Positions 1-12,499 are shown, counted from the first letter of the stretch. The stretch: 64,000 nt of DNA from Acanthacorydalis orientalis (GCA_034766995.1 CM068314.1:38620708-38684707), one strand, 5' to 3'. Translations and numbers: made by a program. Notes: a model not told the origin generated them from the sequence alone.

Positions 1-1319
1 GTCAACCATCAATCATTATTATAAAATGATGGAGTCATATTTCCATTGTCACGAAATATAACTGATATATCGTAACGATTTATGTTTAAATAATTTATTA
101 TGAAACCCTTCATAAAGAAAATTCAATTCAATGTAAAAATGAATGAACCTTTCATATTAACCGGAAAAAATCGGACAAAGAATTTTATTTATTCAATATT
201 TTTATAAGAGTTGATTTATTTGTTTTGTTACAGAAAATTTAGTAATGGTTTAAATTTTATTTACTTATCTATAATAATATTTTTATTGTTTCTATATATT
301 TAATTAAACTATCCTCATTTGCTAAGTATTTTTATAAACTATAACCAACTTAGAGCATTAAAAGTTTTCGGTACATTTTTTTGAAAATTTATCTATTCTA
401 TCTTTATTAAAAAACATTATATAAGATTCACTTTATAATAAACATGTATATTAAATTATTAAAGAAAAAACGAATTTGAAATAATTTTGTAGAATTTTTT
501 TTAATGCTGTAATTAATTTTATCGAAATATAATCAAAAAAATAGAAAAAATAGAAATTTAATACTTTTGATTGTAGCACTATCTTTCAACTTAATCTTGT
601 AATAAAAAAAATATTTATTTAATATGTTAGATTTTTCAAATAAACATTCAAAATTAAAAAAGTATGAAAGAGGACCTACTTAAAGGTATATATAAATAAT
701 ACTAATTTTTAAAAAAAAAAATAAAGAGAGTAAATTGTGTTTTAAATAGATCTTCCATTAAGAAAATGTCTATTTTTCGTTCCTATTTTAATAAAATCGA
801 TAGCAATAATTTAAAAACTTTCTCTCTATCCATAATATAAATGTATATATTAGGCATAAATGTGTTATATATAAAAGTGCTTACGCCACACAGATTATTG
901 TAACCCTATCTATTTTCATTTTATTAGTCAATTCAAATGCGTAACAAATCCAATTATTAACCAAAATTTCAATGTAAATTTATTTTTTCAATAACCAAAA
1001 TCGGTTAGTTGAAAACTAAACAGATCAAATTGTCCTACAAACATTTATTAAACAATTGCAATGGTATGTAAAGCAATATGATCGATAGCTTTTAACAGTA
1101 TACAAAACATAAAAAATTGTATTTCATGAAATTTAGTAAAGATAGAATTTCAAATAATGCTACTGTCATAATCATTTATTTTTTAAAAAAATCGATTCGT
1201 ATTTAACAATCAATATTTATAGTTATTTAATATATTATTAATCTAATTTATAAATTCTTTGAAAAATATTTCATAATCCTCTATTCAGAGTGAATTATAA
1301 ACACAACTTTATAGTTCAA

Positions 1320-1321
<2 letters not shown>

Positions 1322-1384
<63 letters not shown>

Positions 1385-1390
1385 TTGTGT
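1322..1390. repeat. (TA)n-(TG)n compound microsatellite
   Basis: About 46 bases of alternating TA run directly into a GT-rich tract that ends in an imperfect GTGTTTGTGT. The junction type TA then TG (plus strand) recurs through the window. Confidence 0.95.
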
Positions 1391-1889
1391 AGATATTAGA
1401 AAATATTTATACCTTTTTAATAAAACGACTAAATATTTAAAATAAATAATTTTACTAAAACTTCAATAACTAAATTAACTGATAAAAATATTTAGTTATT
1501 TTATATCCTCACAACGTACAAAAAAATCTTGTACCTTGGCTGTCTGAGGATAATAGCGTTGAAGTGTGTATAAGCGACAATAAAAACTAATCAATAATAA
1601 TTTATTGAATATGTTTCATCCGAAGCCTTTTTTGTGGATTTTGGGATGAAAAAATAATTCCTTTGTGAAATTACATTAATCTAGATTAAATAAATATAAA
1701 AAGTTAAAGATAATATTAAAGATTAGATTAATTTTATTTGAAATGTATGTCGTAATACATCTTCATTCGCATTTAAATTGGTATGTTTATTGGTATAAGA
1801 CAATTTTCTTAGAAATGGTTCAAGGAAACGTTAAATTTAAACATAGAACATCAATAATAATAATTATAATATAAGCTGTTAACTTAAAT

Positions 1890-1891
<2 letters not shown>

Positions 1892-1962
<71 letters not shown>
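1892..1962. repeat. (TA)n microsatellite
   Basis: About 70 bases of uninterrupted alternating AT. Confidence 0.95.
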
Positions 1963-1964
<2 letters not shown>

Positions 1965-2474
1965 ATATTGAAATAGAACATAAATATGATTTTATATTAA
2001 TTGTATAGATTAGTTTCGTAAGATATCATAGTTGTTTATTTTTTATTAAATATCCTGTAAATAAGTTTATTGACTGATTAAATTCTATTCTAGTGATCAA
2101 CTTGAATTTTTGAATGGAAAATAGACTTTAAAAAAATATCTTATTTGTATTTAATTTATAATTTTAAATATATTCTTTAAAATCGTATTTATTAACTTTA
2201 ATACATAATATTTATATAGTCCTTTCATTTTAAAATCAAATATATTATCCATTTATAAAATTAATTCGATAATAAAGTACATAAATTTATTCAATTATTA
2301 ACTTTATCTCTCAAATTAGTTCTAATAATGTAAAAATTTAATTTTTTTAAAAAAATGTATAATTACCTAAAATATATTTTACTCACAAATAATCACAATA
2401 GTTTATTTAGAAAGCATTTATAAGAGAAACAATAAGAAAGATATTTTTATTGCTTTGTCTTCCTATCTTTTTAT

Positions 2475-2975
2475 TGTTAATTTCTTCTTCTTCTTCAATG
2501 ACCCTACAGTTCAAATCAATGCTTGTTCTTAGTTTTCTGTCTGAGATATCCTTCTCCTTGACAATTCTTCTCCAGTTCCTTACTCCCAACAGTTCCACTA
2601 CATCCTATATATTGTCCATAAATCCAAATTCCGTAATAGTAGCCGTTTGCCGTTACAGTCATCCAATTTCCGAAGCTTATTTTGTGGTTTCGTAACGTTT
2701 GTTGTTTTACGGGATGGGGTTGTTAGTCTCATGCTCAACTCCCTTTTCAGGGAATCATTCTCCCACTCTCACTATCCCTGACCTCTTTCGCCATCGTGGT
2801 TACCAAATCTTTAGTGAGGTTACTCAGGTTACCAGAATTAATTACTTGGAGGTGAGAGCCAGAATTGAGAAAAAGAGTCTATGTGACGCTATCTAGAGTC
2901 GGCGTCAAGTGGTACGCATGCACTACCCCATTTTAAGCCCCTTGTTTTAACCCCTTGTTGTTAATTACTCTAAAC
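2475..2975 (-). mobile_element. RTE-type LINE copy, 5' leader joined to 3' end
   Basis: Read on the minus strand, the first part (about 2975 down to 2610) resembles the 5' leader I associate with RTE-type LINEs of arthropods: a GC-richer stretch containing TTGAGCATGAGACTAACAAC and CCCATCCCGTAAAA. The second part (about 2605 to 2500) translates as the end of a LINE reverse-transcriptase protein (NWRRIVKEKD, out of frame afterwards). It finishes in a (GAA)n tail at about 2481-2496, as many RTE elements do. The middle kilobases, holding endonuclease and reverse transcriptase, are missing, so only both ends remain. It cannot encode a working protein. The small open frames on both strands here are shadows of it. 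Family assignment rests on memory of similar leaders, not on a search. Confidence 0.5.
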
Positions 2976-3908
2976 GAATCTTATAGGTCACGTATAAGTT
3001 CGTTTCTTCTACGATAAGTTTCGCTTTACATCATCTTCAAATAGATATTTAATTGATAATAATATAATCGAATAAATAACTCAAAAATCAAATTCCTTAG
3101 TAAGTTTCTCTCTATCTAAAAGTGTAAACTAGTCGTAAAAGAAACAAAATCATACGTTACCTACATATAGAAGGAAGACTAATAATAAAAAAAATATACT
3201 AATATTTAAATTCTAAACATTAAATTATTTACTCATCCATGAAGTTTTTTAAAAAAAATCAAACAAATTGCAGGAATGAAGAAAATTCTATAAAATACAG
3301 GAAAATATTTCATTTCCAGGTATTAAAATTTAATTATAATAATATAATGCAAAAAAATTTATCATTACAAAACGTAAAATTCTAATGATTAATCTTCATA
3401 ACAAATAGACACAAACCATACTAACATAATACTTGAAAGAAAAATACATACGTCTTAAGAAATATTACTACATTATATTATTTTATTAAAATTAAATTTC
3501 AATAATGCTATTTTATAATTTTCTTTGTTTTCTCATCTTTTATTATTACATCTTTTATTCAGCGTCATCTTTGAAAAACATAAGAAATATATCTACCAAA
3601 ATATCAATTTTAAATATATCTACTTTTATATCTAAAAAGACTTTTTTAAACACAAAAAAGCTATTATAAATAGTTTTTATAAAAAAAATCATATGTTAAA
3701 TCAGAATGAACAAAATTTCTAACAGCATAAAAAATTATCTATGTATATTTTAGTGATAATATTTTATTTATAAAAATATCATACATCTAAATTAGAAAAC
3801 GAATTTACTTAATATCTACTTTCTACATCCGTTATTTATACCTTATAACTGTTTTTCAAGTTTAGTATTTTATGCTTATATCCATATGTAGAAATTTAAA
3901 ATAATTCC

Positions 3909-3962
<54 letters not shown>

Positions 3963-4380
3963 TAATAAATAAATCAAAAGTATTTACCGCACTCGCTATA
4001 TAAAAAACTTCTAATAAAACAGATTTTATTTGTTGATTTGAAATTTATACTCGATCTCTGAAAACCTAATTTCATAAAAGTACCAATAACATTTCTTTCA
4101 GTTCACTTCCTTATCCGAAGTATTCAAAATAATCAATTTTTTAATGAAAGACACATTTCATCAGATCGAATTCAATTTCATACGCATAGATTAATAACCT
4201 ACTCGATGAATTCTATCCATTTGGCCACGGCTGTACTTAGTTTAATCCTAGAATAAATAAATACAAATAATAAGAAAAATTCAATTCGTCTTGAGTATAT
4301 AAATCTTTTAGAGAAAACTTTTGACGATCTAAAAATAATATTTATTCTACGAAATGTTGATACTAAGTATAAATGCTATT
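2976..4380. other. AT-rich non-coding DNA
   Basis: No gene or recognisable transposon was seen. A (TA)n array at 3912-3960 is listed separately. The stretch 4185-4250 is slightly less AT-rich but has no usable open frame. Confidence 0.55.
3912..3960. repeat. (TA)n microsatellite
   Basis: About 49 bases of uninterrupted alternating TA. Confidence 0.95.
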
Positions 4381-4769
4381 TCTGCTAGATTCTGATATAC
4401 AGGGAGTCACAAAAAATATACACATTTTTTGAAACCCCATAAATCAAGAATCTTTTTCTACATCATTTAAATTTTTGTATCAAAATGAATAATCTACCAA
4501 TACATCTGAGCAACTTAAATTAGTATTGAAATGGTATAGAAAAGTTTAAAATGAATGTAAAGTACAAGCACAGGAGAGATTGAATTTAAACACAACGGAC
4601 GATTTTGAAATTTTGAAATAAATTTAAAGCCGATGATACTATGAAAAATATAAAAATCCACGATTTGGAGTACCTTGAACATTGTCACACTGTAAAGTTA
4701 TGTTTGAGCGATAAATATTTTAGTTGTGTGATGTATTTGACGGAAACTTGTGCGTTCGCATCTTGTAAT

Positions 4770-4950
4770 TTCTGCCAATGTAGATGTTTTACCTTACAAA
4801 AAGTAACAAAAATAATTTCCCAATATACTCCTAGCTCTGCAACGACGTACAAGAATCATTCAGCTATTGTTTTTTTAACAAACTTAGAGAAGCTTCAAAG
4901 AAATTTGCAACATAAGAAAATTACAGTTGGTTCGCCTGAAGTAAAGATCA
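4770..4950 (+). pseudogene. Relic of a transposase N-terminal DNA-binding domain
   Basis: Within a 112-residue open frame (4641-4979), residues from about 47 onward read FTLQKVTKIISQYTPSSATT. Near the end comes NLQHKKITVGSPEV, and a second frame gives NKLREASKKFAT at about 4880. This order (FTLQ-K-V-I-Y-SATT, then NK-RE, then NLxHKKxxGxP) matches the helix-turn-helix part of transposases in the IS630/Tc1/mariner group. A frame change is needed between the pieces, so it is broken. No catalytic domain or clear terminal repeats could be followed downstream to 5500. The first 45 residues of the frame have no resemblance and are probably chance. An unrelated small gene is the alternative. Confidence 0.3.
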
Positions 4951-4979
4951 TGCCTTGTTTTAATTTATTTCTCATTTAG

Positions 4980-5798
4980 GTTTCCTTTTTAAGTAAATTT
5001 ATAGTTATATGTCATGACAAAATTTCAAAATTGTTCAATAACCATGTTATATATTATTATCAAAAAGTGCAGTTCGTCATCATGTGTCATTGTGATCGAT
5101 TAAAGTATTAACCTTATGTCAAAATCACACATACATTAACATTTATCTATGATTATAACTTTATCATGGATTCACAACAAACAATACAAATTTATAGGTG
5201 GAAAAACCAATAGCTTTAATTTGTTGAAATTCGAAGCATAACGCACAAATTAAAAATGCATTGACATGGACGCAGTTTAACATGATCATCGTAATTTTAC
5301 AGAGATTTGCACAATCAATCGGATCATTCATTTTTGATAGAAGAGTTATTGATATTCAATTCCTCATGATTCAAATATCAGCTGTTCCTATAATGCATGG
5401 CATCCATGAGAACGAGATTTTTTTATATTCGAAAATATAACGCTTTTTCAGATTTGTTCCATAATGTCAGCGCCAATCTTCGTGAACAGTTTCTAAATAA
5501 ATGAATTAAATGCAGAAATAATACCGAATATTCTTATTTAAATACACTTCAATTTTACTTGAAAGATTATTTAACATATGAAGTGTAATTTTTGAAAAGT
5601 TAAATACTAAAAAATAAAGCAAGGCAATTAAGAAATCTATACAAACATATAAGGAAACTTATTAATAAAAGTTTTCAGTTAAATAATTTTGAAAATAACC
5701 AATAGAAACAACCATTTTCTTTATGTAGTTAAAATATTAAACTAAAATTAATTATATAAATGTGTGATTTATTGACCTTCAAAGTATGTATAATTTTT

Positions 5799-5800
<2 letters not shown>
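4980..5800. other. Unresolved DNA, possibly transposon-derived
   Basis: This stretch is somewhat less AT-rich around 5060-5500 and has many interrupted frames. It may be the decayed remainder of the element whose N-terminal relic lies at 4770-4950, but I could not recognise a catalytic motif. Confidence 0.3.

Positions 5801-5852
<52 letters not shown>
5801..5852. repeat. (TA)n microsatellite abutting a mariner end
   Basis: About 50 bases of alternating AT run straight into TTAGGGGTATTGG, the outer end of the mariner relic. The element's TA target duplication would fall inside the array. Confidence 0.9.
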
Positions 5853-5855
<3 letters not shown>

Positions 5856-6775
5856 GGGTATTGGAAACATTTTTCGTTTTTTTTATATATTAAAATAAAA
5901 ACTAATTAAGAAGAAAAATGTATACTTTATTGAATAATATAGTTTCCATCATTATCTATCACACTCTGCCATCTATCAGGAAGAGAAAATATTCCTGTCT
6001 TATAAACTTCCTGGTTCTTTTTAGAAAAAAATGTTCGGGGGTCATTTTAACATGATTCACATCTCTATGTGTCATTTATTAAAAAATATTCGAGTGACTG
6101 AAATAAGTGGTTGTCAGATGATGCAATGTCTGATGAATAGGGATGGTGCGGTAGAACCTCTCAACCAAGCTCGGAATTTTTTTCACTTGTCTTCTTAGCT
6201 ATATGCGGTCGTGCGTTGTCGTGCCGAAGAATAACGCCACCTCTATTTCCAAATTCCGGCCCTTTTCTGATTAAATTATGATTCAAGCGATTCCGTTGTT
6301 CACAATAGAGAACAGAATTAACAATTTCTCCCGGATTTAACGTCTCATTATAAATGATTCCTTTATAATCCCACCAAACACAGAGAAATATCTTTCCAAT
6401 GGTCAAACTTGGATTAAGAGATGGTTTAGCTTTCTGATTTGGTGACAACCATTATTTATTACGTTTTCTGTTGTTATAAAGGATCCATCTTTTCTCGCCT
6501 GTAACAATATGTTTCAAAAAAGGTTCAGAGGAGACCCTTGTCTTGAGTGGTGTAAACATGTATATCCAAACCATTTTGTTTTGTTCAGTAAGATCGTGCG
6601 GTACTCAAAACACCTTCTCTCCAGACCTTTCCATTTTTTTCATATGTTCTTGTACTGTTGAACAGGGGCACTGAAGTCTATTAGACAATTCTTGAATAGT
6701 TAATTCTTTATTGGCTTCGATTTCCTCCAGTAGAACTATATCATTTTTACGAAAAATATTTCCGGTACCTCTAGT
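5852..6775 (-). pseudogene. Broken mariner-family transposase (DD34D)
   Basis: Transposase of a cut-and-paste mariner element, read on the minus strand. In order I can follow: the end of the helix-turn-helix region (NDIVLLEEIEANKE, ELSNRL, STVQEHM), the linker motif VPHDLTEQNK, the first catalytic block, CVWWDYKGII, RHDNARPH, then SSDIASSDNHLF, and a typical C-terminus FSLPDRWQSVIDNDG ending at a stop at 5927-5929. The second and third catalytic aspartates are present with the 34-residue spacing. The first is lost: VTGEKRW stands where GDEKW is expected. At least five in-frame stops break it, one after GEKVF, one after NNRKRNK, one after SEKNSELG and two after LINDT. The N-terminus is missing, cut off at a long (TA)n array. 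Its longest open piece is 6161-6448. It is non-functional. Confidence 0.85.
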
Positions 6776-6789
6776 ATATGTATGTGTGT

Positions 6790-6792
<3 letters not shown>

Positions 6793-6866
<74 letters not shown>

Positions 6867-6902
6867 TATATATTATATATATAGGCATATACATTATTAC
6901 AG
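6793..6902. repeat. (TA)n microsatellite, interrupted
   Basis: Long alternating TA with a TGTACATATA break near its right end. It sits exactly where the mariner relic loses its N-terminal half. Confidence 0.95.
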
Positions 6903-7069
6903 AATTATTTAATGTTTTATGACTAAATTCAATAAAGATAGATTGGCTCCCGATTGCAAGGATATTTTTAAACCTTCTCTCGATCCTAAATACATATGAA
7001 TTATCCCTAAAAACCAGAGAAATACTCAATAAATATGCACACCATACAGAAACACATAAACAGACACAC

Positions 7070-7095
7070 ACTCATAAACATACACACACATACAC

Positions 7096-7131
<36 letters not shown>

Positions 7132-7150
7132 GCGTATATATATATATAAT
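7070..7150. repeat. (CA)n-(TA)n-(TATG)n microsatellite
   Basis: An ACACACATACACA lead-in, then alternating TA, then TATG tetranucleotides and TA again. Confidence 0.9.
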
Positions 7151-7708
7151 AGTACACATGTATAAAAATATCATCTATTTTTATTAATATTAAATCTAAT
7201 AAAACATTTATGGAATTCAATAACTGTGAAAAATAATATTAAATTAATTAATGAGAATTAATTTTTAATATATAAATTTTCTCTCTTAATCTATCAAGGA
7301 ATTCAAACACTAGAACATAAATCATTGTTGAAAAGAAAATTTAAAATAAATACCTTCAAATTAGAATTCATGTTCTGAAATATACCTATAATAAGCAATA
7401 TAGTATAATATATTAAATGAATAAAGAAATTTAATCATTTGCACTTTCTTGAAAAATATAATATCGATACTGATGAGAAAAGTATCCCTCATTAAATACA
7501 AGTATTATCGATAGAAATAGCAATGATACTTCTTTAAAAACATTAAGCATTTAATAAAAAAATATTTTACTTCATCGTACATGAATAAATTCAAATAAAC
7601 ATTTTATAAGAAAATGATTCGAGCTGTTATTTTAATAATTGCATTAAAAAAGAAAATAATATGAATATATCTTCTTTAATTTCAACTTTAAAAATACATC
7701 CCACAAAA

Positions 7709-7732
7709 TATATATATATATATATATATATG
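7709..7732. repeat. (TA)n microsatellite
   Basis: Short alternating TA tract. Confidence 0.9.
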
Positions 7733-7883
7733 TCTTAAATAAAATTATTTCATGTATCAAAATATAATAAAATTATAGTTTCACAATAACATTTCAAGTT
7801 GATATTGAACAAAAATATAGATAAGCAGATATGAAACAAATATAAAAATCGATTCAGTTTATTTTTAAGTACTGCTATTACTC

Positions 7884-7885
<2 letters not shown>

Positions 7886-7957
<72 letters not shown>

Positions 7958-8008
7958 GGAGATATATATATATATGTGTGTGTGTATGTATGTGTTTGTG
8001 TGTGCGTA
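7886..8008. repeat. (TA)n-(TG)n compound microsatellite
   Basis: About 60 bases of TA, a short irregular part around a GGAG, then TGTGTGTGTATG-type repeats. Confidence 0.9.
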
Positions 8009-8186
8009 GTACAAATTTACTAATATATTCCATGAATTCATACTTTCACTTCTGTATTGCAGAAAAAATTTCCAATTGACTAATTTTCGCTATTTTCATA
8101 TTTATCACTTCATACATATTCATCCCTTCATTTACATTAAAATTTATAAACACAACAATATTAATTAACAAATAGGTGGAAATGTG

Positions 8187-8194
8187 TATAAAAG
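8187..8194 (+). promoter_or_regulatory. Possible TATA box
   Basis: TATAAAAG preceded by GTG and followed by CGAGC lies in a patch that is less AT-rich than its surroundings. An initiation site would be expected near 8218. AATAAA occurs at about 8282. No convincing open frame follows, and in such AT-rich DNA TATA-like words are common, so this is weak. Confidence 0.15.
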
Positions 8195-8353
8195 CGAGCA
8201 ATATTCGCCACAAAATTTTACGTTCGAGTGTACTAAAAAAATACAGTAGATACACTTTTTCAAACATTTCTACACTCCTTCAATAAAGAAACCTTGGGAA
8301 TTGTCGTAACTGACATTCTCTGGTGTATCTTATTTTTGTGTTATCACACACTC

Positions 8354-8355
<2 letters not shown>

Positions 8356-8417
<62 letters not shown>
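8356..8417. repeat. (TA)n microsatellite
   Basis: About 60 bases of uninterrupted alternating TA. Confidence 0.95.
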
Positions 8418-8420
<3 letters not shown>

Positions 8421-8874
8421 TGTCTATATGACTATGCTAAGAGGATTTCGTCTCTTTTTTATTAAATATGTTTAACATATTTTATTTTGTACATTTAAAC
8501 AGAACAACGTATGTAATATTTTTTTATATTTTTCTGTCTCGTTTTCAACTTGAAAATGTAATATTATATCGAAATACAAAAAAAAATGTTGAAATGAAGG
8601 CAGAGTCTTTAAAAGAGTCTAAAAATCCTATTTTTGTTCTCTACAATAGACACAAACTTTAATACCAATAAAGAATAGTATATTTGACGTTTCACTATTT
8701 CAATTGAAAATAATAATAAAAAGTCTTTCAACATTATATTCTCTTTCAATATATGAGTACTTTAAGCTTTTCTTGCATATAACGCACATATATATGTTAT
8801 AATAAATATCCAAAACATTTAAATTTTATTTTTAAATATTAACTTCACAATTTTATCTCATACTTGTATCTCTG

Positions 8875-8912
8875 TGTATGTATGTATGTATATATATATA
8901 TATATATATATA
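8875..8912. repeat. (TATG)n-(TA)n microsatellite
   Basis: Three TATG units lead into alternating TA. Confidence 0.9.
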
Positions 8913-9036
8913 AATCAATACGAATCGTTATCATTACCAATAGCTTCTTTTCATCCAATGCAGGATATAAGCTTTTACTATACATTTCCTTTGTTTGCGA
9001 ACTTGTGCTTTTCTCGTCCGTTTCTTTTTTTATCTT

Positions 9037-9040
<4 letters not shown>

Positions 9041-9103
<63 letters not shown>

Positions 9104-9130
9104 CACACACATATATATATATATATATAT
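9041..9130. repeat. (TA)n with internal (CA)n
   Basis: Alternating TA, a short ACACACAC block, and TA again. The repeat generates spurious YIYIYI open frames on both strands. Confidence 0.95.
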
Positions 9131-9305
9131 CCTATATATTTCTTGTTACTTTCTTCATAATTTGTCACTTTTTACAATTATTAATATCAATCAGTCCTTT
9201 GTTACTTTTGAAATATGTTTTGTCCAAATCTATTTCAATTTAATTATTTTTAATAGCATGTCCAGTACTTCCACTTATAATACTTTATCTACATTTATTT
9301 ATAAA

Positions 9306-9308
<3 letters not shown>

Positions 9309-9387
<79 letters not shown>

Positions 9388-9420
9388 AATAAATATATAT
9401 ATATATATACATATATACAT
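9309..9420. repeat. (TA)n microsatellite, interrupted
   Basis: More than 100 bases of alternating TA with short TAAATAAA and TACATA interruptions towards the right end. Confidence 0.95.
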
Positions 9421-10151
9421 ATTTATTATTATATACTTATATAAATAGATATGCATTTGTGTATGTTAGTGTAGAGACGATCAGACATTCTTTTTTCAGA
9501 GAGACAGTCTATTTTATTAAAAATTTTCTACTCTTCAAAACTATGATTTCTTTGTTTCAATTTATTCATCTATGAATTGCTTTTACTGAATTATAATTAT
9601 TCGAGACAAAAATTGGAATTAAGAAAACAACTTATATTAATTCTGGTATAATAAATGTAAAAAAAGAATTATTATATTGTCATGAAGTATTTAACATGTT
9701 TTTTTATAAAATGTGGAACTAGTTTAATGATTGTCTAAATAGTATCTTTAGAATTGTATCATTAGAAATGTCTATTGAATGTATTTAAGACCATTACATT
9801 GATTAATTTTACGTATATATTTAAAATTATTATCAGTATTAATGAAAAATCTAATGAAGTTTGTCAATTTGAACTTATGAATTAATTTTAGTACGCATTG
9901 ATCATCTAGATATGACTATTTTCCTGAGGAAATCGAATCTGTTGAAAAATTATTTTTAATTATAAAAAAAAACAGATTATTAATTGAATAATTTGGCGAA
10001 GAAATAATTTTAAAAATCAGTTTAAATTATAAATGAGAATTATATTATTGCAGTAAAATGAAAATATATGTATATTAAATTAATACTAGTTGTAGGTTCC
10101 TCTTCTGAGATATTAATATTGTAGTTGATAACCTTCTAATATGTATGTATT

Positions 10152-10152
<1 letters not shown>

Positions 10153-10187
<35 letters not shown>

Positions 10188-10200
10188 GAGAGAGAGAGGG
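10153..10200. repeat. (TA)n-(GA)n microsatellite
   Basis: About 30 bases of TA end in GTAGAGAGAGAGAGGG. Confidence 0.9.
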
Positions 10201-10246
10201 AAATAAAAGAAGGTTTCAATATAAAGAACTATGTTATATTATTTAC

Positions 10247-10251
<5 letters not shown>

Positions 10252-10301
<50 letters not shown>

Positions 10302-10302
10302 T
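10252..10302. repeat. (TA)n microsatellite
   Basis: About 50 bases of alternating TA with one TACATA break. Confidence 0.9.
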
Positions 10303-11426
10303 AAACACTAACATTTCACATCCTAGATTAATATTTTGTAATTTAACATTTTTTTGAGATATGTTGATATATAACAAAAAATTCTTGAATTCAAATGATT
10401 CATTTAGTCAATCATTTTAAATACTATATATTTTTATGCAGAATAATTTAAATTGTTAATCATAATAAGTTATTTACTTCTATTTACTTGCAATTTTAAG
10501 ATAAGGATTATTAATTATTGATATAATGAAATTAATTCAGACTGTCATAAGTATTAAGTGTTGAAAATCTATACCTGGAAGATCCTTTATCTTTCTCTAC
10601 AGACTATGGATATTTAATAATTTATATCTAATGTATTTCAAAATAAATGTCTTTATTTAGTAACGATGTATATAATACTAATTCAGATACTTTTACATAA
10701 CATATTAATTTGTAAAATGTCATCAAAAACATAAAACAACACTACTTCTACATTACTCACTTCGAAATTAAATGATTGATGAATATTATATTAATTATTT
10801 TATAAACTCATACTAAAAATTATTCAGTTGATAAAACATTATTTACTCAAAAAACCGTTTTGTAAAAAAATATTTATTATTTTATTAGTACACACAAAAG
10901 TAAAATTAATCAGACAAAAATACTTTATTCCCTGGGGGAAAATTTATAAAAAAATGATATTTATAAAAAAAATTTCATTCTCAAAGAGCTTTACTATTAC
11001 CAGAATACATACCAAATAGTCTACGAATATGACAAAAACATTTTTACCTAAAAGAACTAAAAGTGTGAATTACATTTCAAAAATAATGCATATTCTAGAG
11101 AAATACTGCAGTAATACATTATGTAAAAACCAGCATTTAAATTAAATGTAACTATTTTAAATTCCTTATGACGATATTTTAAATAATTACATCATTAAGA
11201 AGAATTTGCTTTAATTATACTCATTTTTAACTTACTTGTACTTTTAAAAAGTTATATTATTTTTCAGACCACTCTATATTTTGTCGAGTTATTAAATTTT
11301 TAAAAATGTATTAAAAATTAAAATACATTAAATAAAAACAACAGTTTGTCACCAAAAAATGCAAATAAATTATCTTTAATATAAAAATCTAATGTTATAT
11401 ATTAATTATAAAATTACAATTTAATT

Positions 11427-11457
<31 letters not shown>

Positions 11458-11786
11458 AATTTTGTTTTTTTTTTTTAAAAGAGAAAGGTAATCATTTAAA
11501 CATAATTTAACACATTATTTTTTTTAAATGGTTCATTTAATCAGACCAACTTTTAATATTCGACATACTGGTTCGAAACTCTTTCATTTGTCATTCAACT
11601 GCGGTTATACACCATATATATATATTTAATTTTGTATGTGTATGAATGCACGTAAACATACTCGTATATATTTTTGTTGATACTGTATTCTTTAACTTTC
11701 TATTGAAAAAAGGAACGGATCAGAAAGAAAATAAAAATGTAAACTGAAAAAGGAAACCTCACTAATGTATGTTTACAATGGTTTTT

Positions 11787-11791
<5 letters not shown>

Positions 11792-11823
<32 letters not shown>
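11792..11823. repeat. (TA)n microsatellite
   Basis: About 30 bases of alternating TA. Confidence 0.9.
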
Positions 11824-11826
<3 letters not shown>

Positions 11827-12391
11827 CTATTAATGATTCCAAATTTGTTGATTTTTATGAAAATATTTTACAATAAAATTTTTCTAAGCAAGGAAAAATT
11901 TCATCTTTCTTTTTAATTCTGTCTTAAAAATGTATTTATCGTTACAACTTTTGTTTGTAATATATTAATTTAACTGATTCATATATTTTTTTGTTAAAAA
12001 ATTTACTAAAAAGAAGATGGTTGTCACTTATACTATATTTGAAATGAATAATATATCAAAAAGAATAAAACTACAACAAAAAGTATTAGTATTGCATTGT
12101 ACAAGAAAATTAATATCTCATACTTTATAAATTTATTTTATCGCAATTTCAATAATTGATTACGATTGTTTTGTCCATTAATCAAAATTCAATAAATATT
12201 CTCTGGTATTCTATTCTATTCATAAAGAAAAATCAAAAAAAAACAGGCATAAAAAATCTGAACACTTTTTACTATCTGATCATTGTCTGAATGTATTCGT
12301 CACACTATATTTGAATTTATATTCGTAGTAGATGATATATTTTAACGGATTTTCATTGACTCCCATTTTCCTGAGCAGTATTTAATGGATT

Positions 12392-12499
12392 AAAATTCAC
12401 ACAAAGATTCCAGCTGATGAATTGAAAGACAGTATTGAATACAGCGAAGTTATTGAATGCGGGATTATTTCTGTACAAAGAAATAAAGCATAAAATGCT
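12392..12499 (+). other. Possible coding relic or exon, unidentified
   Basis: A plus-strand frame opening just after a stop reads WIKIHTKIPADELKDSIEYS and continues for about 15 residues to a TAA. Its mixed codon use and charged composition differ from the lysine and isoleucine-rich chance frames around it. It has no start codon and no clear splice acceptor in the right phase, so it could be a decayed transposase fragment (a Tigger/pogo-like C-terminus came to mind but is not proven) or a lost exon. The opposite-strand open frame at 12353-12553 is probably its shadow. Confidence 0.2.

Larger units (their letters stand above)
1..2470. other. AT-rich non-coding DNA
   Basis: Apart from two (TA)n arrays listed separately, this block shows only AT-rich sequence with frequent stops in all frames. 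I see no conserved motif, no splice-flanked open frame and no RNA gene. It reads as intergenic or intronic DNA. Confidence 0.6.
9421..12340. other. AT-rich non-coding DNA
   Basis: No gene or recognisable transposon was seen. Several short (TA)n arrays occur (10153-10200, 10252-10302, 11428-11452, 11792-11823). The 63-residue lysine and isoleucine-rich frame at 10828-11019 has the composition expected of chance AT-rich reading. Confidence 0.55.

Noticed and set aside
2450..2896. Two plus-strand open frames with serine-rich and mixed sequence
   Set aside because: They are antisense readings of the RTE-type LINE leader and tail. The serine run is the (GAA)n tail read backwards.
8845..9392. Open frames of YIYIYI residues on both strands
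   Set aside because: They are translations of (TA)n arrays, which lack stops in these frames. There is no coding signal outside the repeat. The same applies to frames at 6736-7220, 24001, 28601, 36050, 37971, 44696, 45339, 47049, 55841, 58374 and 59931.
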